From a virus: a stretch of DNA of 23,587 nucleotides. Both the position numbers and the translations under genes were made by a program. A model generated the notes under the pieces. It was not told where the DNA came from and did not search any database. It worked only from the letters and a program-made list of their open reading frames with translations. The stretch's first letter is position 1. Every line of letters starts with the position of its first letter. The stretch lies in IMG/VR virus record IMGVR_UViG_3300031951_013541, positions 1-23,587 of that record; one strand, 5' to 3'. Below, in pieces: positions 1-7,965 of this stretch.

Positions 1-1404
1 TTGGGTCAAATTTTAGATAGTACTACTAATATTAATACTATTGCACCCAAAACTTTTTATAATTTTAGAAATGATGGTAATGATAAATTAAGAGTTCGTG
101 TTGTACCTACTCTTTCTGATTCTAACACCCAAAGTCAAATTCCAGGTCTCACCAATATTTCAGATCCAAAACATTGGACTCTTTCTTATCTTTTTTCTGT
201 CTATGATATAGAAGATATTGGTTCACCTCCAGGTTCTCAAAACGCAGCTTCTAATACAATTAAATGTTTAAAAATTTATTTTTGGGATGAATGGTATCAA
301 AAAATGATTACTGATATCATGGAGTACTCTACCGCAAAATCTAATGTAGATCAAAAATTAGAAACAGGTAAAGCCATGAAAGAAATCATAGAGAAATCTT
401 TAGAAGGATTAGATTCTACTGATGGTGTACCTGTTAATGATGATGAATGGGAAGATGGATCTTCTAAAATTTTTTATACTACACCCACTCAAACTAATGC
501 TTATGAAAGTTTGATGTATATTTATGACAAACACACCAGCGAAAAAACATTAGATTCTGGTGGTGCCGATAAAGTTTATGATTTTAGCTTACTGATTAAA
601 GAAAGAGGACCAGAAGCTACAGATATTGGCCGATTGACATTAAAACCGGTAAGTACATTTTTCGAAAAAGCAGGCAAAGATACAGAAGGTCCTGGGGAGT
701 ATCAAATTGAACACTTTTTCTTACAAGCTTATGGGGGCAACACAGATAAAACTCTTTCTTATAGAGCCCCCATAATAAAAGGTGCTAGTGATAAAATTGA
801 TTTTAAATCACCAAAATACGGCATGATCACAAGTTACCGTTTTGTTGATATGTCACCCACCATGAATTTTGAAGAATTTTGTACCTCACCGGTTTATTCT
901 TTTGATTTTAAAAATAGAATTTATCGAGTTGAGTTTCAAAACAATTCAGTAAAAACCGCTAGAAAATTAATAGCAGAAAAATATATTAAAGAGGTTTATA
1001 CTAATTCAAGAGGAACCAGTGAAGATCTTTTCTTAACGACACTTGATAAAGATAAAGAAGAAAATCGTAATATAAAACCTGTATTTTCTCTTTATGGTGA
1101 TCAAGAAGATGCAGGATTAAGACAGACTAGCGGATTACAAAAATTACTTTACGTCGGTTTGTTTCAAAATGCTTGCATACATTTTAAAACTTTAGGTTTA
1201 TCTTTTAGAGAACCTGGAAGATTTATAGGCATAGATAAAACAGAAGGAGTGGATTCTGGAGACTTCCAAGATAAATTTTATGGACAATGGTTTGTAATTA
1301 ATGTTAGGCATGTATTTGAATCAGAGCTTTATTACAATGAAATAACAGCAGTTAAATTACATCGTTTTGACTCATTACAAAATAAATTCCCAGGAACCTT
1401 TTAA
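1..1404 (+). CDS. Putative baseplate hub protein (gp27/gpD-like), probably 5'-truncated
   Basis: The reading frame is open from the first base. The TTG at position 1 is only the window edge, so the true start is probably upstream. At least 467 residues are visible. The last 80 or so residues contain LSFREPGRFIGID, then FYGQWFVINVRHVFE and a Tyr-rich strand before KLHRF. This pattern (a beta-barrel that sets a reference point, then 'G.W.V..V.H.F....Y.NEI') is familiar from the C-terminal half of tail hub proteins such as T4 gp27, Mu gpP and P2 gpD. The product would sit at the centre of the baseplate, joining tail tube and spike. The next gene starts 3 nt after its stop. The family call rests on pattern memory, and another tail-tube cap protein is possible. 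Confidence 0.45.
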   Translation: MGQILDSTTNINTIAPKTFYNFRNDGNDKLRVRVVPTLSDSNTQSQIPGLTNISDPKHWTLSYLFSVYDIEDIGSPPGSQNAASNTIKCLKIYFWDEWYQKMITDIMEYSTAKSNVDQKLETGKAMKEIIEKSLEGLDSTDGVPVNDDEWEDGSSKIFYTTPTQTNAYESLMYIYDKHTSEKTLDSGGADKVYDFSLLIKERGPEATDIGRLTLKPVSTFFEKAGKDTEGPGEYQIEHFFLQAYGGNTDKTLSYRAPIIKGASDKIDFKSPKYGMITSYRFVDMSPTMNFEEFCTSPVYSFDFKNRIYRVEFQNNSVKTARKLIAEKYIKEVYTNSRGTSEDLFLTTLDKDKEENRNIKPVFSLYGDQEDAGLRQTSGLQKLLYVGLFQNACIHFKTLGLSFREPGRFIGIDKTEGVDSGDFQDKFYGQWFVINVRHVFESELYYNEITAVKLHRFDSLQNKFPGTF

Positions 1405-1407
1405 CCT

Positions 1408-1668
1408 ATGAAAAAATATTTTACTTCTCTTGATTTAGAAGACGGAAAATTTATAGGATCTTTGCATGATCCTGATACTAATAAAGTTATTTACAAAACT
1501 AAAGGATACAATTCACAACATCAAGTAACTTCAGATATTAATGAATATTTGACTAAACTTAAAAACAGCGAAACAAAAGTAACACCTCACCAACCTCATA
1601 CCATAGTGAACACTATAAATTATCAGAGTGTTGCTACCAAAGGCGGTAGATGTTGTGGTAGAGGTTAG
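1408..1668 (+). CDS. Small hypothetical protein with a Cys-Cys C-terminal tail (86 aa)
   Basis: I do not recognise this protein. It starts at an ATG 3 nt after the hub gene's TAA (TAACCTATG), so it is probably co-transcribed with that gene. It has no signal peptide or membrane segment. The N-terminal 55 residues look like a small alpha/beta domain (YFTSLDLEDGKFIGSLHD). This is followed by a Thr/His/Pro linker and an end reading GGRCCGRG. The vicinal cysteines next to arginines could bind metal, form a disulfide or act as a flexible tail. Its TAG is the only stop codon other than TAA seen in the window, and it overlaps the TAA of the convergent clamp loader gene (TTAG). Reality is supported by the tight spacing and by filling the gap exactly. 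Confidence 0.6.
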   Translation: MKKYFTSLDLEDGKFIGSLHDPDTNKVIYKTKGYNSQHQVTSDINEYLTKLKNSETKVTPHQPHTIVNTINYQSVATKGGRCCGRG

Positions 1669-2579
1669 TACATTCTTAGGCAAGTACTAAACCAATTGAT
1701 TTCTTTATCAACCACAATTGCATCTTTGTACATACCATCAGATATACTTAAAAGAAGAGAAGACTTCTTAGATGCATCTAAATCATTACTAAATACAACC
1801 TCGAACATTTCTTTTAAAAGTTGTAGGTAATCATTAGAAAATTCTACTTCTCTTTCAATTACAAACTTCCTCAATTCTGAAGGATCTTGTTTTTGTAAAA
1901 TTTTATTAATAACTTTCTCTGCTAATCCTTTGGCATTATTTTCTCTAATGTGTAAAGTACCATCATAAGAAAATTTTTGTATATCATTAATAATCCTTCT
2001 AAGATCAGGATATCCATTTTTTATTAGTTCAATTAATTTTTGTTTCTCTTCATTTGGTACATTGATACCTTCTGTTTTAAGAATAAAAATAACTCGATTA
2101 ATAACTCCTTCAAGAGGAGGTGCAAGATTAAAAATTTGACAACGAGATTGAAGAGCCGGAATTATTTTAAAAAGGTAATTACAAGTAAAAATGAAACGAG
2201 TATTTTCAGAATACTCTTCAATGACATTACGCAAAGCTTTCTGAGCTTCTAATGAAATAGAATCTGCCTCATCACATAAAACCACTTTCAACTTACCATC
2301 CAAAGATTTAGTAGAAGCGAACCCAATAATCTTAGATCGAATAGTATCAATACCGTTTTCATCAGAAGCATTAATATAAAGATATTGACAATCTAAAATG
2401 TCTTTAATGATAATTTTAGATAATGTTGTTTTACCTGTTCCTGGAGGACTACTAAAAAGAAGATTGGGGATTTCTTCTTTCTGTTTTAGAGAAGAGAAGA
2501 AATCCCTATGTTCTGATGATAGAACAATGTCTTCTAATTTTTTAGGGCGAAATTTTTCTATAAAAAGATTTTGAAACAT
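1665..2579 (-). CDS. 44: Sliding-clamp loader large subunit (T4 gp44-like, RFC small-subunit-like AAA+ ATPase)
   Basis: This is an AAA+ ATPase of 304 aa (T4 gp44 is about 319 aa) that opens and loads the phage sliding clamp on primer-template junctions during replication. The N-terminus FIEKFRPKKLEDIV is the typical RFC/gp44 opening. Walker A is SSPPGTGKTT (Lys50), Walker B is VVLCDEAD (Asp103-Glu104), sensor 1 is FTCNY (Asn134), and the SRC motif with its trans-acting arginine finger is at residues 145-147. The C-terminal third is helical, as expected for the collar domain. Its ATG overlaps the dut stop (TAATG), so translation is probably coupled. In T4 the partner is gp62, and no gp62 gene is present here. 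The gene ends in a 4-nt overlap with the convergent 86-aa gene. Confidence 0.95.
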   Translation of the reverse strand: MFQNLFIEKFRPKKLEDIVLSSEHRDFFSSLKQKEEIPNLLFSSPPGTGKTTLSKIIIKDILDCQYLYINASDENGIDTIRSKIIGFASTKSLDGKLKVVLCDEADSISLEAQKALRNVIEEYSENTRFIFTCNYLFKIIPALQSRCQIFNLAPPLEGVINRVIFILKTEGINVPNEEKQKLIELIKNGYPDLRRIINDIQKFSYDGTLHIRENNAKGLAEKVINKILQKQDPSELRKFVIEREVEFSNDYLQLLKEMFEVVFSNDLDASKKSSLLLSISDGMYKDAIVVDKEINWFSTCLRMY

Positions 2580-3028
2580 TATCGTCCTGTACTACCAAAT
2601 CCATTTTCTCCGCGAGTAGTTTCTTGAGCTTCTTCAATCCAATCTGACACACTATGAATTAAAGGATAAACTACCAATTGTGCAATTCGATCGCCTTTCT
2701 TAACCTGATAATCAATATCAGAATTATTATTAATTTTAGCTCCTAGATCGCCGCGATATTGACAATCGATAATACCATTAAAGGCTGAAAGGTTATGTTT
2801 GAATTGAAGACCTGAACGACTTTCAATACGAATCCAATATCCTGGGGTGATATATCCCAATTTAAGACCAACTGGAACTGTTGTACCTCCTCGAGCAGGA
2901 ATAATACAATCTTCTACTGCCGTAAGATCATATCCTGAATCTCCAGTCAAAGGATCGTCGTGTTTGCGAACAGGAAGAACTGCGTCTTCGTGAGTCTTGA
3001 CAAATTTAACTTCTACCGTATTACTCAT
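2579..3028 (-). CDS. dut: dUTPase (trimeric deoxyuridine 5'-triphosphate nucleotidohydrolase)
   Basis: The enzyme hydrolyses dUTP to dUMP and pyrophosphate, keeping uracil out of phage DNA and feeding dTMP synthesis. At 149 aa it has normal length for the homotrimeric all-beta family. All five motifs are present in order: I, SGYDLTA (31-37); II, RSGL (71-74); III, GIIDCQYRG (85-93, with catalytic-pocket Asp88 and Tyr91); IV, KGDRIAQLV (111-119); V, RGENGFGSTGR (139-149), the glycine-rich lid that closes over the phosphates. Motif III has Gln90 where Asp is common, an accepted variation. It overlaps the upstream 56-aa gene by 8 nt and the downstream clamp loader by 1 nt. This operon joins nucleotide metabolism to replication. 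An AGGAAGG lies about 10 nt upstream of the ATG and may be one of the few real SD-like sites here. Confidence 0.97.
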   Translation of the reverse strand: MSNTVEVKFVKTHEDAVLPVRKHDDPLTGDSGYDLTAVEDCIIPARGGTTVPVGLKLGYITPGYWIRIESRSGLQFKHNLSAFNGIIDCQYRGDLGAKINNNSDIDYQVKKGDRIAQLVVYPLIHSVSDWIEEAQETTRGENGFGSTGR

Positions 3029-3191
3029 TGATTAATTGCCTTCCTGTAAATTGTTGTCCATCATTACTAGTTTCTTGAATGGGTTGTTGTCCTGCTTTGA
3101 TAGCATTTTGCTGTAACCATGCCACCAATTGATCTGCTTTTTCTCTCGGAACGATAAAGGTCCCATATATAGTGTTTACTGTGATTTCCAT
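3021..3191 (-). CDS. Small hypothetical protein, first gene of the dut operon (56 aa)
   Basis: I found this frame by reading the minus strand between dut and the divergent gene at 3250. ATG is at 3191-3189 and TAA at 3023-3021. The protein begins MEITVNTIYGTFIVPREKAD, continues with an amphipathic helix (QLVAWLQQNAIKAG), and ends in a polar tail finishing FTGRQLINE. It overlaps the start of dut by 8 nt (ATGAGTAA), so the two are probably translationally coupled. It fills what would otherwise be a 220-nt gap. No function is known to me; the strand-turn-strand-helix pattern suggests a tiny folded domain. Confidence that it is a real gene comes from the overlap, the position and the protein-like composition. 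Confidence 0.72.
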   Translation of the reverse strand: MEITVNTIYGTFIVPREKADQLVAWLQQNAIKAGQQPIQETSNDGQQFTGRQLINE

Positions 3192-3202
3192 ATTGAATTA
3201 AT

Positions 3203-3230
3203 ATATTACTTTAGTTTTACTTTTTTTCAA
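3203..3230 (-). promoter_or_regulatory. Possible sigma70-like promoter for the dut/clamp loader operon
   Basis: On the minus strand TTGAAA (3230-3225) is followed after 16 nt by TAATAT (3208-3203). This lies in the only gap between the divergent genes at 3191 and 3250. Transcription would start about 5 nt before the ATG at 3191, giving an almost leaderless mRNA. The match is by eye in AT-rich DNA, so chance is a real alternative. Confidence 0.3.
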
Positions 3231-3249
3231 GAGTTGTTTAAATATCTTT

Positions 3250-3765
3250 ATGAATGAATCCCTTGATACTTTATTAGAAGAACTTTCTTCTTTTGACTAT
3301 TCTACCGTCAAACCACCAAAACGCACGGATGACATGGAAATTACGGAAGACAATATTAATGAATATATCTTAAAAAAGACCAGTAATTTAGTTGACGCTG
3401 GTTTGGGTGCAGTAGAAGATTTAAAAGAGTACATTGTACAAGGACAAAATCCCGACGAAATTGCTGCTTTATCGGAATTAATATCTTCGACCACAAAAGC
3501 TATAGAGTCTCTTAATAGAATTAATTTACACAATAAAAAAGCGAAGGAAACCAAAGAGTTAAAAAAGATGGACATTGACGGTAAAAAAGAAATTGTTGAA
3601 TTAACTCAAGGAGACACAACTATTAATAACAATGTTATAGTCGCTTCAAGACAAGAAATTTTAGAAAAATTGTTTGGTCAAACTGAAAAAGAAAAAGATT
3701 CATTCCAAATGGTTGAAGTCGACCTCAGCACAACTAAGTTAATTTCAGATTCAAACAATAAATAA
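3250..3765 (+). CDS. 16: Probable terminase small subunit (T4 gp16-like)
   Basis: This is a 171-aa acidic, mainly helical protein; T4 gp16 is 164 aa. Visible parts are a Pro/Lys-containing N-terminal tail (TVKPPKRTDDMEITEDN), two long central helices (about 40-105, with DLKEYIVQGQNPDEIAAL and a Lys-rich second helix), and a C-terminal segment NNNVIVASRQEILEKLFG. In T4-like phages gp16 has the same plan: a central helical oligomerisation core, a Lys-rich stretch, then an Asn-rich segment leading to a short 'V..S..EI...L' helix. It would regulate DNA packaging by the large terminase (gp17), which is not in the window. The start has no SD, with TTTAAATA just upstream. A scaffold or other helical assembly protein is the main alternative. 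Confidence 0.58.
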   Translation: MNESLDTLLEELSSFDYSTVKPPKRTDDMEITEDNINEYILKKTSNLVDAGLGAVEDLKEYIVQGQNPDEIAALSELISSTTKAIESLNRINLHNKKAKETKELKKMDIDGKKEIVELTQGDTTINNNVIVASRQEILEKLFGQTEKEKDSFQMVEVDLSTTKLISDSNNK

Positions 3766-3776
3766 TAACAACACAT

Positions 3777-4376
3777 ATGCCTTACGAATTTATTGATAGA
3801 GAAGAATGTATTGGAGATTCTTTATTTAAAATTAACAACAATTCTTTGAATTTTGATAATCGAATTACAAATTTATCTTCCAGTTTTGTAGCAAGTTCTC
3901 AATCACTGACTTCACAAATATATTCACCAGGATCTATATTAAAAGCTTCTTTTCATGGGTTTTCAGAAAACTCAACCAGATCCGGCGATTTGCGAAACTA
4001 CGCCACAGTAAACAATGGCATTATAACAGTTATAAGTTCAAGAGCGAATAGTCGGTTTTTGGTTACTGTTAATGGTCAGGGTTATACTGCACCTGGAGCT
4101 GGAGGTGTAAATGTGGGTATACAAAGAATTATCGGTGGAAATACTTCCAGACTTTTAGGGGTAGATGGAAATTCTGGAGATTCTTGGATGGGCACATCTA
4201 ATGGCCATTATGGCTCTTTTAGCATTACTCGGAGTTACTTAGATTCACCTGGAGTTCCTTCAGGTACCGTAATTTATTATTACCTACTTCACGGTCACTG
4301 GTCTGCTGGTACTAGTTATATTGGATATCCCGGATACACTAGCCAAAGTTCTATCGTAGTCTACGAAATGGTTTAA
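3777..4376 (+). CDS. Small tail-fibre/tip-like structural protein (199 aa)
   Basis: The first 50 or so residues (EFIDREECIGDSLFKIN, then repeated Ser/Asn turns) look like an attachment segment. From about residue 60 to the end the protein is Gly/Ser/Thr/Tyr-rich beta structure, with RFLVTVNGQGY, RIIGGNTSRLLG, SFSITRSYLDSPG and a tip rich in His/Tyr/Trp (YYYLLHGHWSAG). This composition and the 'SLSYLDSP' strand are typical of small jelly-roll fibre-tip domains in T4-like marine phages, so a virion role in host recognition is likely. It follows the terminase-like gene by 11 nt and ends in a 4-nt overlap with the convergent 73-aa gene, whose operon encodes the main fibres. The structural class is fairly clear; the exact role is inference. 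Confidence 0.68.
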   Translation: MPYEFIDREECIGDSLFKINNNSLNFDNRITNLSSSFVASSQSLTSQIYSPGSILKASFHGFSENSTRSGDLRNYATVNNGIITVISSRANSRFLVTVNGQGYTAPGAGGVNVGIQRIIGGNTSRLLGVDGNSGDSWMGTSNGHYGSFSITRSYLDSPGVPSGTVIYYYLLHGHWSAGTSYIGYPGYTSQSSIVVYEMV

Positions 4377-4594
4377 TAAGATCCTCCATCAACTATGAGT
4401 TTTTCTTCTGGTAAAATTAACCCAGAAAGAGCTACCCATAACGAACTATTAGATTGAACAAGAGAACTTGTACTTTTAATGTTATCAGATATTTCTTGTT
4501 TTAAATCAACATAATCAATTGAATTATTCAAAATAATATCTGAATTAACAGAACTTAAAGCTAAAGATTTAGTAATGATTTTATCGATCGCCAT
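4373..4594 (-). CDS. Small protein at the end of the tail fibre operon (73 aa)
   Basis: The protein begins MAIDKIITKSLALSSVNSD and ends EEKLIVDGGSY. It contains one central amphipathic stretch (DLKQEISDNIKSTSSLVQSNSSLWVAL). It starts 5 nt after the stop of the 1120-aa fibre gene, in an AT-rich context (TAAATTATATG) like other starts here. The middle segment resembles 'SSSFVASSQSLTSQI' in the convergent 199-aa protein, which hints at a related attachment helix, but the match is short. A virion or fibre-assembly role is inferred from position only. Confidence 0.58.
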   Translation of the reverse strand: MAIDKIITKSLALSSVNSDIILNNSIDYVDLKQEISDNIKSTSSLVQSNSSLWVALSGLILPEEKLIVDGGSY

Positions 4595-4599
4595 ATAAT

Positions 4600-7500
4600 T
4601 TATATTGATAATGTATCTGAAAGTATTTGTGAAACATTTGAAACTGTTGCAGAGCTCTTTAATCTCATACCAATAGTTTCATCTTCTGTAATTGAACTTA
4701 GCTTTAAGCTAAAGGTATCTTGAGGTATCGTATTAATCTTTAACAAGGTATCGGATTCTTCTTCTGTTAATCCAGAAACACCTGTCTCTACTCTTGTTAT
4801 GTTGACTCTACCTGCATAAAGAATGACAGATCCTCCCCCTGATGTGGTTGTTACAATAGGAATATCTCCATCGTCTCTATATAATCTATAATCTCCTTCG
4901 AATACAACACCAACATTTCTTGTATTATCTAATTTTAGATCAACAACATCAGTAATAATTTTGTAATTCGCTACATCTTCTGCTATTAGTCCTTCATAAT
5001 AATTTCTAATTCCTTGTTCTGTATATTCATTTGCAACCCACCATGCATAAAGTCTTGGTATACTTGTTGTTTGATCAGGGTCATTAATATCAACTTGAAT
5101 AGTGGGATAATCTGCTGTAAATTCTGTAATTGTTGATCCATTGATAGCATGTAAATTATATATTACATCATCTTCTTGATCTGCAAATGCTGTGAAGCCT
5201 GTTGGAGATGCTACGGCTTTAACTTCGTGTCTTAATTTGGCTGTAGTTCCATTAATATAAGTGACACGAATTCTTATAATATCCCCTATCGATATTTCTT
5301 CTCCGTTGTTGTAGTCATATATCAAATCACCCGATTCTTGGTGAATTACATTATACAACTCCTGCCCTGTGGTTTCATTATATATTTGAACTCTAGAGTT
5401 TGTAATTAAATTTGTTATCGTTCCTTTATTTGTTTTAGGTAAAGGATATCTGATTTGTTGTGATATTGAATTGGTGTTCGTTTCTATATATAAATAGTTA
5501 AAAATCGTATTTACAACATTCGCAGTCGATGTCACTCTTATTTTCATTTTGATACCAATAGTAGGATCAATCGAAATTGCTGAAAGATTTTGTGCATTTA
5601 AAGTTAACCAGTTATTGTTATAACCGTTTTTTGTATTATCGTATTGAAATGCCGCAGATAAATTTGTAACATTAGTACCTCTTATTGTGGGTTGCACATT
5701 TCTAAACCCTGTATGGCCAAGCATGTAATACGGCATTTCCCAAGTAATACTATCCCCTACATTGCACAATGTAATCATACTATCACCTAAAAACCCGGAC
5801 TTATTTGTTCCATTTGGAATTAAATCCACTGCCACATAATTACTAGTTAGATCGGTAGGTACGTTTGCCATTAAATACAACAATCCATTGCTATCTGAGT
5901 AAAAAATATCTTTAAAATGAACACCACCTACGTCACCTTGTGGAATAGAAGTGTTCCCTGTTACGGCAGCTACTAATGTACCTCTTATAGTACAATTTTT
6001 GTAGTTAGGTATTTCCCCTGAGCGTCCAAATGATGATGGATAAAGGTAACAATTTTCCATCAAGATGGTGTCTGCTAAAGTGCCTTTAGATTGACCTGAT
6101 GTGCCTATATCCGCTATAAGTTTTCTTGCAACTATGTGCATATTTCTAATCTTTATATTTGTTGCATCATAAATATCTAAAACCCCAAAACTGCCATTAT
6201 TTGTAGAAGCACTAAAACTAGTAAGTGGGTTTGTTTGTGTTCCGACGTTCCTTAACTCTACATTGTTAGTTAAGTTATAAGCATATAGTGTAATGCTGGG
6301 GTCGCCAGTTGGAATACCCGAACTATTTTTAACTGAATTGTTTAATTCAGTTAACTGATAAACTCCATCTATAAAAGTATTATTGCAGTTGTTTAAATTA
6401 AATAAAATTCGCCCAGTTGCTGTAACATCGAGAATGCCGTTTACAAATTGTTTACCTTTTGTATTATAGATAGTAGTATTATTTGTGTTTGTCAAAGACA
6501 TTCCATGTGCACCTAGATAAGAGAAATTTTGTATCAAAAATGTACCTGTGTTTCTAGCAACTTGAATATTGTAACGCAGCTCTCTACCTGCATTAGGAAT
6601 CATTGAAAAACAATTTTTGATCTCAATGTTTTCACAATCGTTTATATAAAAGGGGACACTACTATTACCCAATACTCCGTACGTACTGCCATTCACAGCA
6701 AGAATAGAAACGTTATTTAATTTACAGTTTTTTGCATTATATATAGCTAAACATGAAGTTGAATTATCATAATTATAAGCAGTATATCCCTTATATGGTG
6801 ATGCAATAACATTATCAATAACAATATTATCTGTAGCACCATAATTCATTTTAGCATGAACAGCACTATTTCGTAGGATAAAATCTATCCCCGCTCCATT
6901 AGCATTATATGACCAGTTGCTATTACAATTTTCAAAATTAGCTGTTCTTGTTCCACTTCTTCTATAAAACATATCGTCATAGGAGTTTGCTACTATATTT
7001 TGTGAATAAGACCCCGTAGCAGCAGACGCTGTGGGTGTTCCTGTACCGTTTCCAGAACTGGATAAAAATATATTAGGAACTCGTATCTTACAATTTGCTG
7101 GTGGTAAATATCCAAATTTCCCATCCACTCCGCTATAAGCAATAGTTATCGTACCATTTTCCAAACTGCTGTTAAATATTCTTCCGTTTGCACTCAACTC
7201 TCCATAAATAAATCCACTAGAAAGCACATTTGTTACATTCAAAAGACCCCACGAAGTAGCTGCGTTATGCCAAGGCATATATTGTTCTGAATTAGGATTC
7301 GTCTCAATCCATACTCCGTTAATATTGTCTTTTACCGGTACTTTTATTACTTGATTATATTGTCCGTTAGTAGTCTCATTGAGATAATACCAATCTCCTT
7401 TTGTACTCAAAGTTCCTATTGTAGTTTGATGGTCATAATAACCCCCTGCTTTACCTACAACGTTTATCCATGACCTTTTACCAGAACTCGATATAGTTAT

Positions 7501-7962
7501 AGTTGAACCGTTAGACAGTTGTATTTGCTCGTTGGGAATAAAATTACCTGTTTTAGATTTCAACTTTATCCAACCACTAGAAGGTAAAGGTTTAATATTA
7601 CCATTAGTCGAAGAAATAGGCTCGTAATCTGTATTATTCCAAACACCGAGTAATTTTCCATATGCTCCAGAAGTTGTTCCTATGGATTCAGGTGTATTTT
7701 CAATTGCACTTAAAATTGGAACCGTACCAGAAGATGATGAAAATGGAATCTCCCAAACATTTCTACCATCAATCAAAATTGATCCACCATATGCACCTTC
7801 AATTACAAGTCTGCTAAAAACTGAACCATTATATCCCCACCTGTTATCAGAATCTATAATTAAGTTAGAGTTACGCAAAAATATAAGATCATTATTAACA
7901 AAACCAGCTAACGCACTCGAATTATATGTGAATGTGCTATTTGTAATTGTGAAATTAGCCAT
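4600..7962 (-). CDS. Large tail fibre/tailspike-like protein with a right-handed beta-helix (1120 aa)
   Basis: From about residue 250 to 680 the protein carries irregular repeats of short Asn-rich strands: NCENIEIKNCF, NCKLNNVSILAV, NATNIKIRNMHIVA-like runs and NCYLYPSSF. These are the stacked rungs of a parallel beta-helix as in pectate-lyase-like phage spikes. The N-terminal 240 residues are Gly/Ser/Trp-rich beta modules (GDWYYLNETTNGQYNQVIKV, GVWIETNPNS). The C-terminal 110 residues contain DYRLYRDDGDIPIV, then YAGRVNITRVETGVSGLTEE, a segment seen at the end of many phage fibre or baseplate proteins. A host-binding, perhaps glycan-binding, appendage is likely. Whether it cleaves polysaccharide cannot be told, since no catalytic residues are assignable. 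It begins 3 nt after the 132-aa gene (TAAATTATG). Confidence 0.83.
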   Translation of the reverse strand: MANFTITNSTFTYNSSALAGFVNNDLIFLRNSNLIIDSDNRWGYNGSVFSRLVIEGAYGGSILIDGRNVWEIPFSSSSGTVPILSAIENTPESIGTTSGAYGKLLGVWNNTDYEPISSTNGNIKPLPSSGWIKLKSKTGNFIPNEQIQLSNGSTITISSSGKRSWINVVGKAGGYYDHQTTIGTLSTKGDWYYLNETTNGQYNQVIKVPVKDNINGVWIETNPNSEQYMPWHNAATSWGLLNVTNVLSSGFIYGELSANGRIFNSSLENGTITIAYSGVDGKFGYLPPANCKIRVPNIFLSSSGNGTGTPTASAATGSYSQNIVANSYDDMFYRRSGTRTANFENCNSNWSYNANGAGIDFILRNSAVHAKMNYGATDNIVIDNVIASPYKGYTAYNYDNSTSCLAIYNAKNCKLNNVSILAVNGSTYGVLGNSSVPFYINDCENIEIKNCFSMIPNAGRELRYNIQVARNTGTFLIQNFSYLGAHGMSLTNTNNTTIYNTKGKQFVNGILDVTATGRILFNLNNCNNTFIDGVYQLTELNNSVKNSSGIPTGDPSITLYAYNLTNNVELRNVGTQTNPLTSFSASTNNGSFGVLDIYDATNIKIRNMHIVARKLIADIGTSGQSKGTLADTILMENCYLYPSSFGRSGEIPNYKNCTIRGTLVAAVTGNTSIPQGDVGGVHFKDIFYSDSNGLLYLMANVPTDLTSNYVAVDLIPNGTNKSGFLGDSMITLCNVGDSITWEMPYYMLGHTGFRNVQPTIRGTNVTNLSAAFQYDNTKNGYNNNWLTLNAQNLSAISIDPTIGIKMKIRVTSTANVVNTIFNYLYIETNTNSISQQIRYPLPKTNKGTITNLITNSRVQIYNETTGQELYNVIHQESGDLIYDYNNGEEISIGDIIRIRVTYINGTTAKLRHEVKAVASPTGFTAFADQEDDVIYNLHAINGSTITEFTADYPTIQVDINDPDQTTSIPRLYAWWVANEYTEQGIRNYYEGLIAEDVANYKIITDVVDLKLDNTRNVGVVFEGDYRLYRDDGDIPIVTTTSGGGSVILYAGRVNITRVETGVSGLTEEESDTLLKINTIPQDTFSLKLSSITEDETIGMRLKSSATVSNVSQILSDTLSI
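6329..6354. repeat. Perfect 11-bp inverted repeat with 4-nt loop inside the beta-helix gene
   Basis: Arms TTAACTGAATT (6329-6339) and AATTCAGTTAA (6344-6354) flank GTTT. It lies within coding sequence (QLTELNNSVKN) and has no U-run after it on the transcribed strand, so it is not a classical terminator. It could be a chance AT-rich palindrome. Confidence 0.6.
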
Positions 7963-7965
7963 AAT

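Noticed and set aside
1-1404. TTG at position 1 as a real start codon
   Set aside because: It coincides with the window edge and the sequence after it does not look like an N-terminus; the gene more likely begins upstream.
3237-3244. TTTAAATA upstream of the gene at 3250 as a T4-type late promoter
   Set aside because: It ends only 5 nt before the ATG, so transcription would start at or inside the start codon; more likely part of the AT-rich initiation context.
3297-3575. Minus-strand 92-codon frame with hydrophobic stretches
   Set aside because: It is antisense to the terminase-like gene, and the hydrophobic character comes from reading Lys/Glu-rich codons backwards.
6329-6354. Inverted repeat as a transcription terminator
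   Set aside because: It is inside the coding region, with no U-run on the transcribed strand; AT-rich palindromes of this size can arise by chance.
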